From assembly GCA_012295275.1 (NCBI GenBank), contig CM022677.1, positions 16,363,325 to 16,390,824 of the forward strand: DNA of 27,500 nucleotides, read 5' to 3'. Source of the DNA: Chrysomallon squamiferum (taxonomy: Eukaryota; Mollusca; Gastropoda; Neomphalida; Peltospiridae). The notes beneath the pieces were generated by a model. That model had not been told where the DNA came from and searched no databases. It saw only the letters and a program-made list of their open reading frames with translations. Both the position numbers and the translations under genes were made by a program. Positions 10,091-21,441 of the stretch are shown piece after piece (position 1 is the first letter of the stretch; every line of letters begins with the position of its first letter).

Positions 10091-10214
10091 TCGGGTGCGA
10101 TCGTTTTGGATAAGTCGGTGGAGTTCGTGAAATTCCGTGACACGTGCTGTTGTTGTTGTGAATAAGATTTAGCTGTTGTTGTGAATAAGATGCAAGGTTG
10201 AGTGTGTAGATAGA

Positions 10215-10309
<95 letters not shown>
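10215..10309. repeat. (TG)n-(AG)n compound microsatellite
   Basis: About 11 TG units run straight into about 36 AG units. The same TG-AG order occurs at 25932-26028 downstream of locus B. Confidence 0.96.
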
Positions 10310-10313
<4 letters not shown>

Positions 10314-10800
10314 TTTAAGCCATAACTGCTTGTACCCGCGTCATTTTGTTAGTAATGGTCATCGGAGACCGTTGTAGCTGCTGTTTTGTTTTTTTAACTC
10401 ATTACAGCTACCGTAGCCGTCCGTATTCGTAGTCTTGCTGATATTACAAACTGATATAGTATGTTAACAGTTGCCATAGTTTCCAGCTTGCTGACTGAGT
10501 AACATTAAAGCCATCCACTCGTTTACAAAACCACTGACAATTATTTTTTTACCTTTTTAAGCATATAATACATCTCTCCTTAATGAAGAGCTTTACAAAG
10601 AGAGGAATATTTTCGAAATTAGCTGGGTTATCTTCTATTAACAAGATCGTCACCCAGGAGCCTTGTTAAATGTCTGCAGCCGTCGATGTATAAATATATG
10701 AAGTTTAAGATGGCTTTGTGGAGTTTGTGTCTACTGGTCTATCAGAGTTATTCCGTAGTGTGTTTATTCCGTCTGTATGTCTGTTTATTTAAACCCATCT
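10310..10800. other. Noncoding stretch downstream of locus A
   Basis: No second exon of a receptor was recognised here. The sequence is moderately AT-rich without repeats. Confidence 0.5.
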
Positions 10801-10801
10801 G

Positions 10802-11097
<296 letters not shown>

Positions 11098-11113
11098 GCA
11101 ACTGGCTTTCTGT

Positions 11114-11213
11114 CATTACACAAGTTTTTAATATTTAACAGATCATCGTTCACCAGATAACCAGGTTGCACACCAAATAAAATACACAAATATTCATATA
11201 CACACACAGACAC
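11114..11213 (+). repeat. Dispersed repeat, copy 2
   Basis: Second copy of the repeat at 7812-7915, same orientation, again immediately downstream of a CT-rich run and grading into CACA repeats. Confidence 0.8.
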
Positions 11214-11622
11214 ACAGACACACAGATACAAACCAACAGACACATGGATGCACTGATAAATACATTAACAGACGAAACCCCAGAACTGTTAACCATATTC
11301 AGTAAACGTTACTGAATGAATGAATGTTTAAGGATACACCAGCACGAAAAATATATCAGCTACTGGGTGTCAAACAAAGGTAAATATAACAAAATGGTGA
11401 ACAATTTCTATATAAAAATTCAAAAAATATGTTGCATATTGCCACACATTTTTTTTCCCATACTGCAATATTCATGAACACGTAACTCTTGTACAACAAC
11501 TGTCATAATTAATTATAATTCTAAGTTCAGACATCGATACTCTGTGTGTGATTAATTTGTTACTCCGTTATGATTTGTTTGTTTAAAATTAATACCGGGG
11601 CTTCAGATGCCATCTAAATTAG

Positions 11623-11655
<33 letters not shown>

Positions 11656-11910
11656 AAAAGAAAGATTGCCGATAGACTCGTATATTACACTGATTTAAGC
11701 ATGCAATTTCTTCTGCACGTAATTAACCCAGATATTCTGAATAACAGCTGCAGATCGGAGAAAACGATAAACATACGATCTGGCGTTAGGGTTACGTTGG
11801 CTTAGAAAACTGACGTTAAGCAAGAAACGCAGTTATCTAATACGTATATAGAATGGCTTACTGGCAGAAGAAGGATGTTACGTTCTATCTAATGAATGGG
11901 AAACGTTGTG
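11214..11910. other. Noncoding stretch with long poly-A
   Basis: CA-rich start, then unique-looking sequence and a roughly 32-base poly-A run at 11622-11653. No gene seen. Confidence 0.55.
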
Positions 11911-12384
11911 GAATGTATGGCTGTGTATCCAAGACATTACATGATCAGTATGTACAAATATGGAAAAAAATTAAACTGAATTTTATTTCTTCTTCTTTCT
12001 TTTAAATTTTTTTTTTTTTTAATTGAATTGAAATTAGAAAATTATCTTTCTGTGCTGTCTCAAAAGAATGCTAATGTCTTATGTAAATTTAGTTTTTAAA
12101 TTTCCTATTGAAACTGGACGATGGTTTAATATTCTAAGAGAAAATAGGATATGTCAGATTTGTAATCTTGACCCAATTGGAAACAAGTATCTTTATGTAT
12201 TTAAATGTAATGATACTATATTATATTATTACATGCGAGAAAACGTATACCAGATAAATACTTCAGACATCCAAATATAATTTCATGTAATAATTTGTTT
12301 AACAGTAAAAAAATTATATTTGTATTAAAAAAGCTATGTTTGTTTATGAGAACTCTATGTGAGAGAATATGTCCTCCATGTTAA
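11910..12384 (+). mobile_element. Decayed non-LTR retrotransposon, C-terminal end of reverse transcriptase ORF
   Basis: Four conceptual pieces in three frames match in order the C-terminal tail I recall from molluscan non-LTR (LINE) polyproteins. They are LHDQYVQIWKK (about 11937-11969), ELKLENYLSVL (from 12025), then KFPIETGRWFN with a zinc-finger-like CQICNLDPIGN (12068-12230), and RIPDKYFRHPNII through LCLFMRTLCERIC, ending at TAA 12382-12384. A PIE-x-GRW motif followed by C-x2-C is common in this tail. Frame changes near 11980, 12085 and 12235 show it is dead. The frame at 12068-12280 alone is a fragment, not a gene. The 5' part is missing. Confidence 0.72.
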
Positions 12385-12545
12385 ATCTCATACACATGTG
12401 CATTTTGATTTTGTTATTATATATCTGTAATGCATTCTTCTCTGTACTGTAATCCCACAGTTTATGAGAATAACGTCATTGTCATTGCCACTGTGTGATT
12501 TGAAAGATAAACGGACTGTTTCCAGATTACCATTGGGATCACTAG

Positions 12546-12590
12546 TGGACAGTGGGTTAGTGGTTAGAGTGTTGTTCTTTTAAATAATAA
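12546..12590 (+). repeat. Possible tRNA-derived SINE 5' end
   Basis: GTGGGTTAGTGGTTAGAGTG resembles the A-box half of tRNA-derived SINEs. The sequence then degenerates into AAT repeats with no B box, so the piece is truncated. Confidence 0.35.
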
Positions 12591-12611
12591 TAATAGCAGC
12601 ATCAACAATGA

Positions 12612-12613
12612 AA

Positions 12614-12667
<54 letters not shown>
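12612..12667. repeat. (AAT)n microsatellite
   Basis: About 18 AAT units immediately left of the inverted-repeat element at 12668. Confidence 0.93.
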
Positions 12668-12668
<1 letters not shown>

Positions 12669-13430
12669 AGTGATACTTCGACTTACGAGCTTAATTCGTT
12701 CTGTGGACGAGCTCGTAACTCAATTTCTTCGTATATAAAATCAATTTTCCCAAATGAAATTAACTGAAATACCATTAATCCGTTCAAACCCCCAACAGCA
12801 CCCCATATTTTTGTAACGTGTTTTTAAATTTAAAAAAAAAATGTATGTATAAATGACAAATATTGAACAAAAATAAAAAATAATAATAATAATAAAAATA
12901 TATATATTAATAATGTAAAGAAATAAATTGGTTTTGTAAAGTATATTCATCTTGGAGATCAGACAAATTATTTTGATGCCTTTGGCTAGAGTTACAGCAT
13001 TTATCGACTCCTTCTGCTTCAGTATGGTACAACACTCGTACTGCCTAGCCAAGTCGACTACATGTCCAAGATTTTTAAGATTTCATGGTTTAATTCAAAT
13101 AACATCATCCGCTTCTTTTCTCAGCACTGATCCATCTCAGATCCATGGTCAAAAAATAAAAAAAAAAAAATATTGCACAAAAACGCACAAAATAGGAACA
13201 CAACACAACAGAGATGTTTCCATGGCGAGATAACCACGTGAAGTAAACGAGTGAGACGCGGGATGCTGGCCGGATGTTGTGTTGTTCGTTGCGCCAACTA
13301 GCGGAGGAATATCTGAAGCTCGCTCGTAACCCGGATTTTGGCTCACAACTCAAAGTACAAACTCGTCTAAGCGACTGCTCGTAACTCGAAAAACTCGTAA
13401 GTTGGAACACTCGTAAGTCGAGGTACCACT
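12668..13430. mobile_element. Non-autonomous DNA transposon (MITE-like) with terminal inverted repeats
   Basis: The left end (12669-12689, AGTGATACTTCGACTTACGAG) and the reverse complement of the right end (13410-13430, AGTGGTACCTCGACTTACGAG) match at 19 of 21 positions. Subterminal CTCGTAA/TTACGAG motifs recur inside both ends. A CAGT terminus and a left-flanking TA suggest the Tc1/mariner-pogo group. I recall similar CTCGACTTACGAG-ended elements from many animal genomes. Internal frames (12741-13052 and 13105-13410 minus, 12952-13233 plus) look noncoding. No clean target-site duplication survives. Confidence 0.8.
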
Positions 13431-13435
13431 AGAAG

Positions 13436-13436
13436 A

Positions 13437-13469
<33 letters not shown>
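13436..13469. repeat. (TAA)n microsatellite
   Basis: About 10 TAA units just right of the transposon. With the AAT run on the left, this suggests insertion into an existing TAA array. Confidence 0.9.
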
Positions 13470-13471
<2 letters not shown>

Positions 13472-13551
13472 ATTTCCTCCTAATGGATAAAACACAGAAG
13501 ATTATCAGACGTAATAGAAATTTTCTCTCTGTTTTCATTTGTGTAGACCAC

Positions 13552-13573
13552 TGACGTCATATGTATGACGTCA
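13552..13573. promoter_or_regulatory. Double TGACGTCA palindrome
   Basis: Two perfect copies at 13552-13559 and 13566-13573, 14 bp apart. TGACGTCA is the consensus CREB/ATF site. Function here is unproven, and both may belong to a dispersed repeat. Confidence 0.45.
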
Positions 13574-14165
13574 TATGACTGTAGTTGCAAAATGTGCGTC
13601 ATAAATAAAGTATATTTTTCATTTTTCAGCACTGTTTTGTTACGTCTGTTGTTCCGATTGAAATGTAAAGCTTTTCAATAGGGTTTATAACTGGATAAAC
13701 AGTGATTTTTTGTATTCTACACTTTATTAATTGAATTTATCAAAATCGTAATAGTTGATGCTAAACAAAAAGCATTGATTTATATTATCGGAATGCTTTG
13801 CTGAACAAATATCGTGTTTGTCATATATTTTACTTCAACTGTACTGAAAAGCTAAGCAAATGTTTACTTACGCCATGTTCTGCCAACTAAAGTATATGTC
13901 AATAGGAAAAGGAATGTCAGTAACCAGTCTTCCTTCTTGGAAGGGAAGTAACTCTATTCTGAATGGAAACGAGTGAATGTTCTCACTTTATCGAGACTTG
14001 TTTTGAAACGAAACATCAGTTATGTATATGTTTATACAGTTATAAAGTGTCAACCTTAGCTAATACAAAATTTAAAAAAGAAATAAAGAAAGAAAGAATA
14101 GAAAGAAAAAGAAGATTAATATTTATATTTGGAATGGAAAGAAAACGGTGTATATTAACTGGATC
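13574..14165. other. Noncoding stretch
   Basis: No gene recognised. It contains GGGAAGTAACT at about 13944-13954, which resembles the GGGAGRTAACT terminal motif of common molluscan short elements. A second copy is at about 16079-16089. Confidence 0.45.
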
Positions 14166-14249
14166 ATCTACACACACACGCACGCACACATATACGAGTG
14201 CATACAAATATACATAATAATATAAATTATTACAATGCGTTAGGGAGAG

Positions 14250-14250
<1 letters not shown>

Positions 14251-14336
<86 letters not shown>
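14251..14336. repeat. (AG)n microsatellite
   Basis: About 85 bp of pure AG. False frames lie on both strands. Confidence 0.97.
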
Positions 14337-14338
<2 letters not shown>

Positions 14339-14761
14339 AAGATAAAGAGAGATGCAGAGACAGAGAAAAACAGAGACAGACAATGAAGAACAATGTGAAA
14401 TGATAACTAATTTAATTATTATCTACATTATCTTCATCATCAGTATCATCATCACCTTTTATTTTTATTTTTTCCTTTTTTCTCCCAGTATTTAGACATT
14501 TATCCCCTCAAGACAAAATACAGAGATTTTTTTATTATTTAATACTTTTAGTAATTTTGAAAATGCAAATGGATTGGTCTGGTTTAATGTCCACGTTCAA
14601 CAAAGAACCTAACAACGTACTTTTATGGATGGCTTCCAACAGCCCAAGGTCAAGGCCGTCATTATTGATTTTTTTAAAGTAGTCACTGCAATAAAGCATT
14701 ATATATACGTATTAAAATTTTTTATTAGTATGTCCTTTGTTGATGTTTTCTTTTATGTTCG

Positions 14762-14762
<1 letters not shown>
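14337..14762. other. AT-rich noncoding stretch
   Basis: No supported gene or RNA was seen. Confidence 0.55.

Positions 14763-14836
<74 letters not shown>
14763..14836. repeat. (TC)n microsatellite
   Basis: About 74 bp of TC. Confidence 0.97.
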
Positions 14837-14841
<5 letters not shown>

Positions 14842-15525
14842 ATTTATAAATAAACTATGAAAATTACCGAATGTCTAAAATAATACATTTTCTAGTTTCA
14901 TGAATATTTTATATACATACGTGCTTGTGTGTGTATGTATGTGTCTGTGAATGAATATATCAACTGATATTTGAATTATAATTATTAGAAATTAAGAAAG
15001 AAAAAAAATTACGGTACAAGCTATAAATACACAAACCACTTGACAAGAAAAAATACCAACAAAAAAACCCCCAGACATATCACGTGACATGTTATAACCA
15101 ATAAACAATCAGCACGACTAACCAAAGCAGACGACAGATTTGCTTTAAATATGCTAGCAAGAGACTGATTGCACGAAAAAAAAAAAAAAAAAAAAAAAAA
15201 AATCCTGATCTGTTAACTGATCACGTGACACATCGATTTCAGCTAAGGATGTGACTTAGACGTAATAGCCTCTATTAATAAACATACGACGTTGGGTGTT
15301 TGGGGTGGGGGGGAATCAAAGCATGCGGTTTTGATATTAATGGCTATCGTACACAGACTTAGCCTGTTGTTGACATTCTAAGCTGATCAGAAGTTCTTTT
15401 TAGGCTTTTATGTTTCCTTGACAGTAGTGGTCTGTCTAATAAAAATAACTTGTTAATTAACGAAATAGTTTTCGCGTTCTTAGTCTCTGAGGAGGATGTC
15501 AATACATGAATTATCGATCGGCTTG

Positions 15526-15530
<5 letters not shown>
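14837..15530. other. Noncoding stretch with poly-A
   Basis: AT-rich with a poly-A run at about 15176-15202 and two CACGTGAC E-box-like sites (near 15080 and 15223). No gene seen. Confidence 0.55.

Positions 15531-15602
<72 letters not shown>
15531..15602. repeat. (CT)n microsatellite
   Basis: About 72 bp of CT, followed by a short TA run near 15618-15634. Confidence 0.97.
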
Positions 15603-15606
<4 letters not shown>

Positions 15607-15918
15607 GTCTATCTGCATATATATATATATATATACGTCTTTCAAAATATGTGTAATTTCATATGTATGCATATCTCTATCGTTATACGAAAAAAACAAA
15701 TGCAAATTTATAAAACCAAACGAAACAAATTATTATCTATAAATATCTTTTCATTGTTGAAGCCTAAAATATTATTTATATATTTTTAAAAATTAATTTA
15801 GACAGCAGAAAGGTACTTACATTTTTTATACGTTTTCCAAATGCCAATATATTCCAAACGAAAGCAAATATTTTAAACCCCTGTAAACATTTCTATTTTA
15901 CTGTTAATGTGAGGCATC

Positions 15919-15973
15919 ATCTATTATGACGTCATAATAATGTAACCTTTAACCTGTGTTTATTAACAGTAAT
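15919..15973 (+). repeat. CRE-containing dispersed repeat, copy 1
   Basis: The order of blocks is ATCTATTATGACGTCATAAT, then TAACCTTTAACCTGTG and TTTATTA. The same blocks occur in reverse orientation at about 17680-17732. TGACGTCA is at 15927-15934. Confidence 0.8.
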
Positions 15974-16101
15974 GCTTAATACTAGCTCGCTCTCAGTGTT
16001 TCGTATAAGTATACCGAACTGTCTTTATCTGTATATTTGTGTTATATTACGGTGTGTATGCCGTTATAAATAATCTAAGGGAAGTAACTACTATTGCCTA
16101 A

Positions 16102-16129
16102 AGAAAAAAAAAAAAAAAAAAAAAAAAAA
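16102..16129. repeat. Poly-A tract
   Basis: About 27 A followed by TCCTGTACCTG. A similar poly-A followed by TCCTGATCTG occurs at about 15176-15213, so the two may be related retroposon tails. Confidence 0.55.
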
Positions 16130-16169
16130 TCCTGTACCTGAAAATAAGGGTATCTGCAACAACAGGAAC

Positions 16170-16445
16170 AAAATTATTATTACTACTGCTACTGCTACTA
16201 CTACTACTACTGTTATTACTTCTACTATTACTACTACTATTAGTACTACCTTGTTTATTATTATTATTATTATGATTATTATTTTTATTATTGCTTACAC
16301 TACTTTTAATATAACTAGAACTATCATTACTAGTACTGTTACCTAGACATTACTAAGACTTATTTTTCATGTGCTACTACTACTTTCTGCAATTGTTACT
16401 ACTATTACTACTACTACTACTAGTAGTACTACTACTATTCATTGC
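16170..16445. repeat. (ACT)n / (TTA)n trinucleotide array
   Basis: Imperfect ACT, GCT and TTA trinucleotides. The short Leu-rich frame over 16369-16587 is an artefact. Confidence 0.85.
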
Positions 16446-16627
16446 CATTACTTATAATACTAATAGTATGAAAAGTAAGATCATAACACTACAAATAATA
16501 TCTGTAAGTGACATATCTTATACGTATACAAACACAAAACAAAACAAAAGAAACACACGTATAGACAGTGGCGCAAATGTACTATAGCAAGACTCAGTTG
16601 CTTTATTATTTTAAAATCTTACATACA

Positions 16628-16732
16628 AGTATATACACACTCACGTAAACGATCCTTTTCGAATACAATTGATGATGATGGTGATGATATCGATGATGAT
16701 CATGATCATAATAACGTGAGTGTGTATATACT
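16628..16732. repeat. 19-bp perfect inverted repeat with 67-bp loop
   Basis: AGTATATACACACTCACGT at 16628-16646 is exactly reverse-complemented at 16714-16732. The loop is GAT/ATC-rich (GATGATGATGGTGATG, ATCGATGATGATCATGATCAT). It could fold into a cruciform or hairpin, or be a tiny transposon-like unit. Confidence 0.85.
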
Positions 16733-17370
16733 TTCATATATATGACAAATTTTATTCATTTATTTATTATTTATTTATTAAATAACGTCGGTGTTAAAAA
16801 GATCAGAATGTGTCTGATTTTACACCAGATCGTAAGATCAAATAATAGTATTAACTCTAAGGGAAAGGAAACTTTCATAATCTAAGGAACAACATAGTTA
16901 TTTTTGTTAATAATGGAATAAAGAAAGAAAGACAAAAAGTATTTGAATTTCATTTCAGTTTGTTTGACTGAGAAAACCTACAAAATCTGTTTATGTTTTT
17001 TTTCTTTTTTTGTAAAGAACGAAAATATTTTTTTATAAGGTAATAGCATGTAGCACATAAAAATAAAATAATAATAATAAAATGAAATGAAATGAAATAA
17101 AACTAAAATTAAAAGAAAAAGAAATTAATGAAAGAAAAGTAGAAAAGTAAAAGAAGAAGAAGAAAAAAACAACAACACAGAACAGTAATAAAATAAATCA
17201 AAAATAAATAAATAAATAAAAATAATAAAAAATGAAGAAATACATTTTCTAATAAAGTTTCAATATTTCCTGAAAGAATGGAAAAGAAAAACACTTTTAA
17301 TAATTTACTTTAAAACTCCCGTGAAAATTGAATTTGTAAATTTAGTTTTTCTTTTTCCTTTTCTGTTACA
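16733..17370. other. AT-rich noncoding stretch
   Basis: A-rich with AAAT and GAAA runs. The minus-strand Phe-rich frame at 17109-17294 is an artefact. Confidence 0.6.
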
Positions 17371-17374
17371 TCGG

Positions 17375-17600
17375 TATTTCATTTATTTATTTATTTATTT
17401 ATTTTTGTTTGTTTGTTTATGTCTTTATTTATTTTTGATTTGAGTATTCTTCTTCATCATCTTCTTCTTCTTCTTCTTCTTCTTCTTATTATTATTATTA
17501 TTATTATTATTAGTTATTTATCTTTTATTTATTTATTTATTTAGATGTTTGGTTGGCTACTTGTTTTTGTTTCTTTGTTATTTATTTATTTTTTTTTTAT
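17375..17600. repeat. TTTA, CTT and TTA arrays
   Basis: Consecutive runs of TTTA (about 17378-17405 and 17525-17545), CTT (about 17450-17487) and TTA (about 17486-17512). Confidence 0.85.
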
Positions 17601-17679
17601 TCTCTTATCAAAACTTATTGACGATAACACGAAAAAAACACGAACACACACGAAAACATCCGTTCGAACCAACCGTAAC

Positions 17680-17732
17680 GTTACTAATAATAAACACAGG
17701 TTAAAGGTTATCGCATTATGACGTCATAATAG
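17680..17732 (-). repeat. CRE-containing dispersed repeat, copy 2 (inverted)
   Basis: The reverse complement carries ATCTATTATGACGTCATAAT, then TAACCTTTAACCTGTG and TTTATTA, matching 15919-15973. TGACGTCA is at 17719-17726. A neighbouring AACGTCATCACC (about 17733-17744) resembles the repeat at 23614. Confidence 0.8.
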
Positions 17733-17839
17733 ATAACGTCATCACCTTCTTTCACGGATTTAGATATTTGATTTCTTTTGGAATATAACTGAACATCTTC
17801 AAAATGTAAGTAATATAAGTACATTTCTTTATTCTAAAT

Positions 17840-17870
17840 TAATATATACATATATATATATATATATTAG
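17840..17870. repeat. (TA)n microsatellite
   Basis: Short TA run with one CA interruption. Confidence 0.85.
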
Positions 17871-18024
17871 CAAAGTACAAATATAATTGTTTTCGTTTTT
17901 CTCTTAATAAGTTTATTATTCTCGGGTGACTTCTTGCTTTACTTTTTGTATATTTAACTTCGGTAAGTTATGGTAAATTAGAGATATATGCTTTAAAACG
18001 CGATGTTTATCACTTTTTGTTATT

Positions 18025-18175
18025 AATATTTGTCTGTGTGTGCGTGCGTGCGTGTGTGTGTGTGTTTATGTTTACGTACGTTTGTGTTTTTCGTTTTCCT
18101 TTCTGTTTATTTGTTTGTTTGTTGTTGTTTGTTGTTGTTGCGTGTCTTTTTGTGTGTATATGTGTGTGTGTGTAA
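18025..18175. repeat. TG-rich and TGTT repeats
   Basis: TGTGTGCGTGCGTG at the left, GTTGTT in the middle and TGTG at the right. This is simple sequence. Confidence 0.8.
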
Positions 18176-18221
18176 AAGAAAGAAAAAAATATTCAGTATC
18201 TTAAAGCTGTCAATCTATTAA

Positions 18222-18576
18222 TCTATTTATTTATTTAATTATTTATTTATTTATAGGCTTCGTTTTCATAATACCTAAAGAAAGTAGTTACAATGAAGCA
18301 TAATAAAATAAAAATTTAGAAATCAATTGACTCAAAGTGCATTTCCTAGAATGCAGTTCTATTAAATCACATTTCTGTAGACGTGCTATTTACAGGTCAT
18401 GTGGCATCAATCAACAAGCCAATAGTTTTAAACGAAACTATCCAGTTGTTGAGAAAAAGTGAAAATTACGCAACTCATTTCTTTGTAATTATTGTCATTA
18501 CAGTTCAATCTGGTTTAGCCTTCAGGTCAAAAAGTGTATTACGTAAAAAATTTAAAAGTAAAAAAAAAAAAAAAAA
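18222..18576. other. AT-rich noncoding stretch
   Basis: A TTTA run at about 18222-18254, then sequence with no recognisable gene. The 70-codon frame at 18383-18595 runs into poly-A and matches nothing I recognise. Confidence 0.5.
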
Positions 18577-18638
18577 TACAGAGAGAGACAGATAATCAAT
18601 CACAAAAAAAAATACAGAGAGAGACAGATAATCAATCA
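18577..18638 (+). repeat. 36-bp tandem duplication
   Basis: The block TACAGAGAGAGACAGATAAT followed by CAATCA occurs at 18577 and again at 18613, each preceded by poly-A. Confidence 0.88.
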
Positions 18639-18660
18639 GAAAGAGAGAAATAGATGTAAA

Positions 18661-18983
<323 letters not shown>

Positions 18984-19164
18984 TTACATATGTATGCGTA
19001 TGTGCTCCTCTTATTTGTATAGTTATTTAATAATTTACTCATTTACAGTTTCTTTGGTTTCTTGTCTGCTTTGTTACATAACATACAACCGATTCTTTTC
19101 TCAGTTTTTAATCTAATTTTAAACAGTTTTATTAATGTCGCTATATTCGTGTATAATATATGTG

Positions 19165-19350
19165 TGTATGCACGTTGGTATCTATGTATGTATGCATGTA
19201 TGCATGTAAGTATGTATGTGTGTATGTATGCATGTATGAATGTATGTCTGTATAAATGTATGTATGAAAATATGTATGCATGAATGTTTGTATGTATATG
19301 AGTATGCATATATGTATGTATTTATGTATGTATGTATGTGTGTGTGTGTG
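19165..19350. repeat. (TATG)n tetranucleotide array
   Basis: Imperfect TATG/CATG/TGTG repeats. The His/Tyr/Thr-rich frames on both strands are repeat translations. Confidence 0.9.
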
Positions 19351-19479
19351 TTTCTGCGTGCGTATGTGTTTGTATGTGTACTATTTTTGTGGACTATTTA
19401 TCGACTATCAATATATACTTTTTTTTTTTTTGTATTAATAACAACTAATCTCAACAGGACACAATCGTATATTTTACCG

Positions 19480-19525
19480 TCCGTACTATGACGTCATAAT
19501 TACTTAGAAACCTGACGTCAGTCTC
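19480..19525. promoter_or_regulatory. Pair of TGACGTCA palindromes
   Basis: Copies at 19489-19496 and 19513-19520, 24 bp apart. CREB/ATF-type consensus. Any role is inference. Confidence 0.4.
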
Positions 19526-19936
<411 letters not shown>

Positions 19937-20023
19937 GCCTCTCTTTTTTGTTTTCTATCTATGTATCTATCTCTCTATCTGTCCGTCTGTCTGTCTGTTT
20001 ATATGTCTGTATGTCTGTCTATG

Positions 20024-20397
20024 ACTCTTTTCTTTCTTTCCTACTTTCTCAATTTCTTTCTGTTTGTATATATATATATATTTTTTTTGTCTGACTGTCT
20101 GTCATTCTAACCATCTCAGTATAATTATTCACTTTTTTGTCATCGTTATCGATATCAATATTATTACTATTGTTAGTATTACAATTGATTACTACTAATA
20201 ATCTTCCTATTCGAAAAAAAAAAAAAAGGGTTCCTTTTAATATTGCATCCTACAAGTTGTCATGGCAACGAAATCTCTCTCCTCCGTAACTGGTGACCTT
20301 TGTAACACTTTTTAATTAACCACGTCACAAAAATCTTATTAATTATACTACTGATTGATTTTTACTATTTATGTAATGTATTGATTAGTCAGAGGGG

Positions 20398-20400
<3 letters not shown>
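20024..20400. other. AT-rich noncoding stretch
   Basis: No gene seen. It contains TA (about 20067-20079) and poly-A (about 20215-20227) runs. Confidence 0.55.

Positions 20401-20401
<1 letters not shown>

Positions 20402-20494
<93 letters not shown>
20402..20494. repeat. (GA)n microsatellite
   Basis: About 93 bp of GA preceded by a G7 run. Confidence 0.97.
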
Positions 20495-20495
<1 letters not shown>

Positions 20496-20584
20496 ATGAA
20501 TGAGAAAGTTACTACTATTATCATTACTATCACTGATACTTTTGCAATTACTGACGTAACAGTAGTGGCATCTGCAACAGTAAT

Positions 20585-20617
20585 GAAGATGATAATGATG
20601 ATGTGATGGTGATGATA

Positions 20618-20648
<31 letters not shown>

Positions 20649-20781
20649 TAATAATAAAAGTAATAATGAGATGATGATGATAATAATAATGCTGTATTGA
20701 TCATAAGAACACCATCAACAAAAACAACATTAACAACAACAACACCACCACCAACACCAATTATTTATAAAATATATAATG

Positions 20782-20824
<43 letters not shown>

Positions 20825-20892
20825 ATAATAATAATAATAATAATAACAACAACAACAACAACAACAATAACAAGAAGAAGAAGAAGAAGAAT
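20585..20892. repeat. Compound trinucleotide arrays (GAT, AAT, ACC, ACT, AAC, AAG)
   Basis: Six trinucleotide types occur in sequence, with the clean core at 20779-20890 (ACT, AAT, AAC, then AAG). The reading-frame-wide poly-Thr, poly-Asn and poly-Lys product is a repeat translation. Confidence 0.92.
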
Positions 20893-20902
20893 TTAAATAT
20901 TA

Positions 20903-20972
20903 AAAAAATTCTCTCTCTGGTTTCGATCCTACATCCTTTCACTTGTAGCAAACGCTTAACCATCCGTCACGA
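20903..20972 (-). repeat. tRNA-like / SINE-head fragment, minus strand
   Basis: On the minus strand GGATGGTTAAGCGTTTGC resembles an A box, and AGGATCGAAACC about 35 bp later resembles a B box. No full cloverleaf fits. A tRNA-derived relic is likely. Confidence 0.4.
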
Positions 20973-21300
20973 GTTTCTCTTTACGAAAATTACTATCTTT
21001 AGTCCCTTGTAACGGATGCTCCGGTACAGTTTGATTCAATATGTCTCTCCCACAATTCCTAAGATAATTACAGTCCCTGTGGCATGATCTTTGAAACCGA
21101 TAGCGTCAAGAAATTGTTCACACTTAAATCTTCCTTTATATAGTTAGCTTTATCTGTGCGTGGTTCTTTTTATTTCAAGCAGCCGATGAACTATTGCTGA
21201 AGAAAATAATTTTTATTGTTCTTTTATGTGTTAGAAAAAAATTAAAATATATATATATATATTTGTTCATTTTTGGATTCTACGTTTTGGAAATCATCGG
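20973..21300. other. Noncoding stretch
   Basis: No receptor exon or other gene recognised, although the sequence is less repetitive than its surroundings. Confidence 0.45.
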
Positions 21301-21307
21301 ATTGTAA

Positions 21308-21441
21308 GAAAGAAAGAAAGAAAAAGGAATTAAGGAAAGAAAGCAAAGGAAAGAAAAGAAGAAGAAGAAGAAGAAGAAGAAGAAGAAGAAGAAGAAGACT
21401 GAAGGAAGGAAAGAAAGAAAGAAAGAAAGAAAGAAAGAAAC
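21308..21441. repeat. GAAA and GAA purine repeat
   Basis: GAAA, then about 13 GAA units (about 21357-21397), then GAAA again. The minus-strand Leu/Phe frames are spurious. Confidence 0.9.

Noticed and set aside
9457-10113. 218-codon + strand frame as an independent gene
   Set aside because: Its first two thirds is an out-of-frame shadow of locus A. Only the last part (after about 9945) is real receptor sequence, and it belongs to locus A.
12741-13410. Frames inside the inverted-repeat element as a transposase
   Set aside because: Short, on conflicting strands and without transposase motifs. The element looks non-autonomous.
18383-18595. 70-codon frame
   Set aside because: Ends in poly-Lys from poly-A and matches nothing recognisable.
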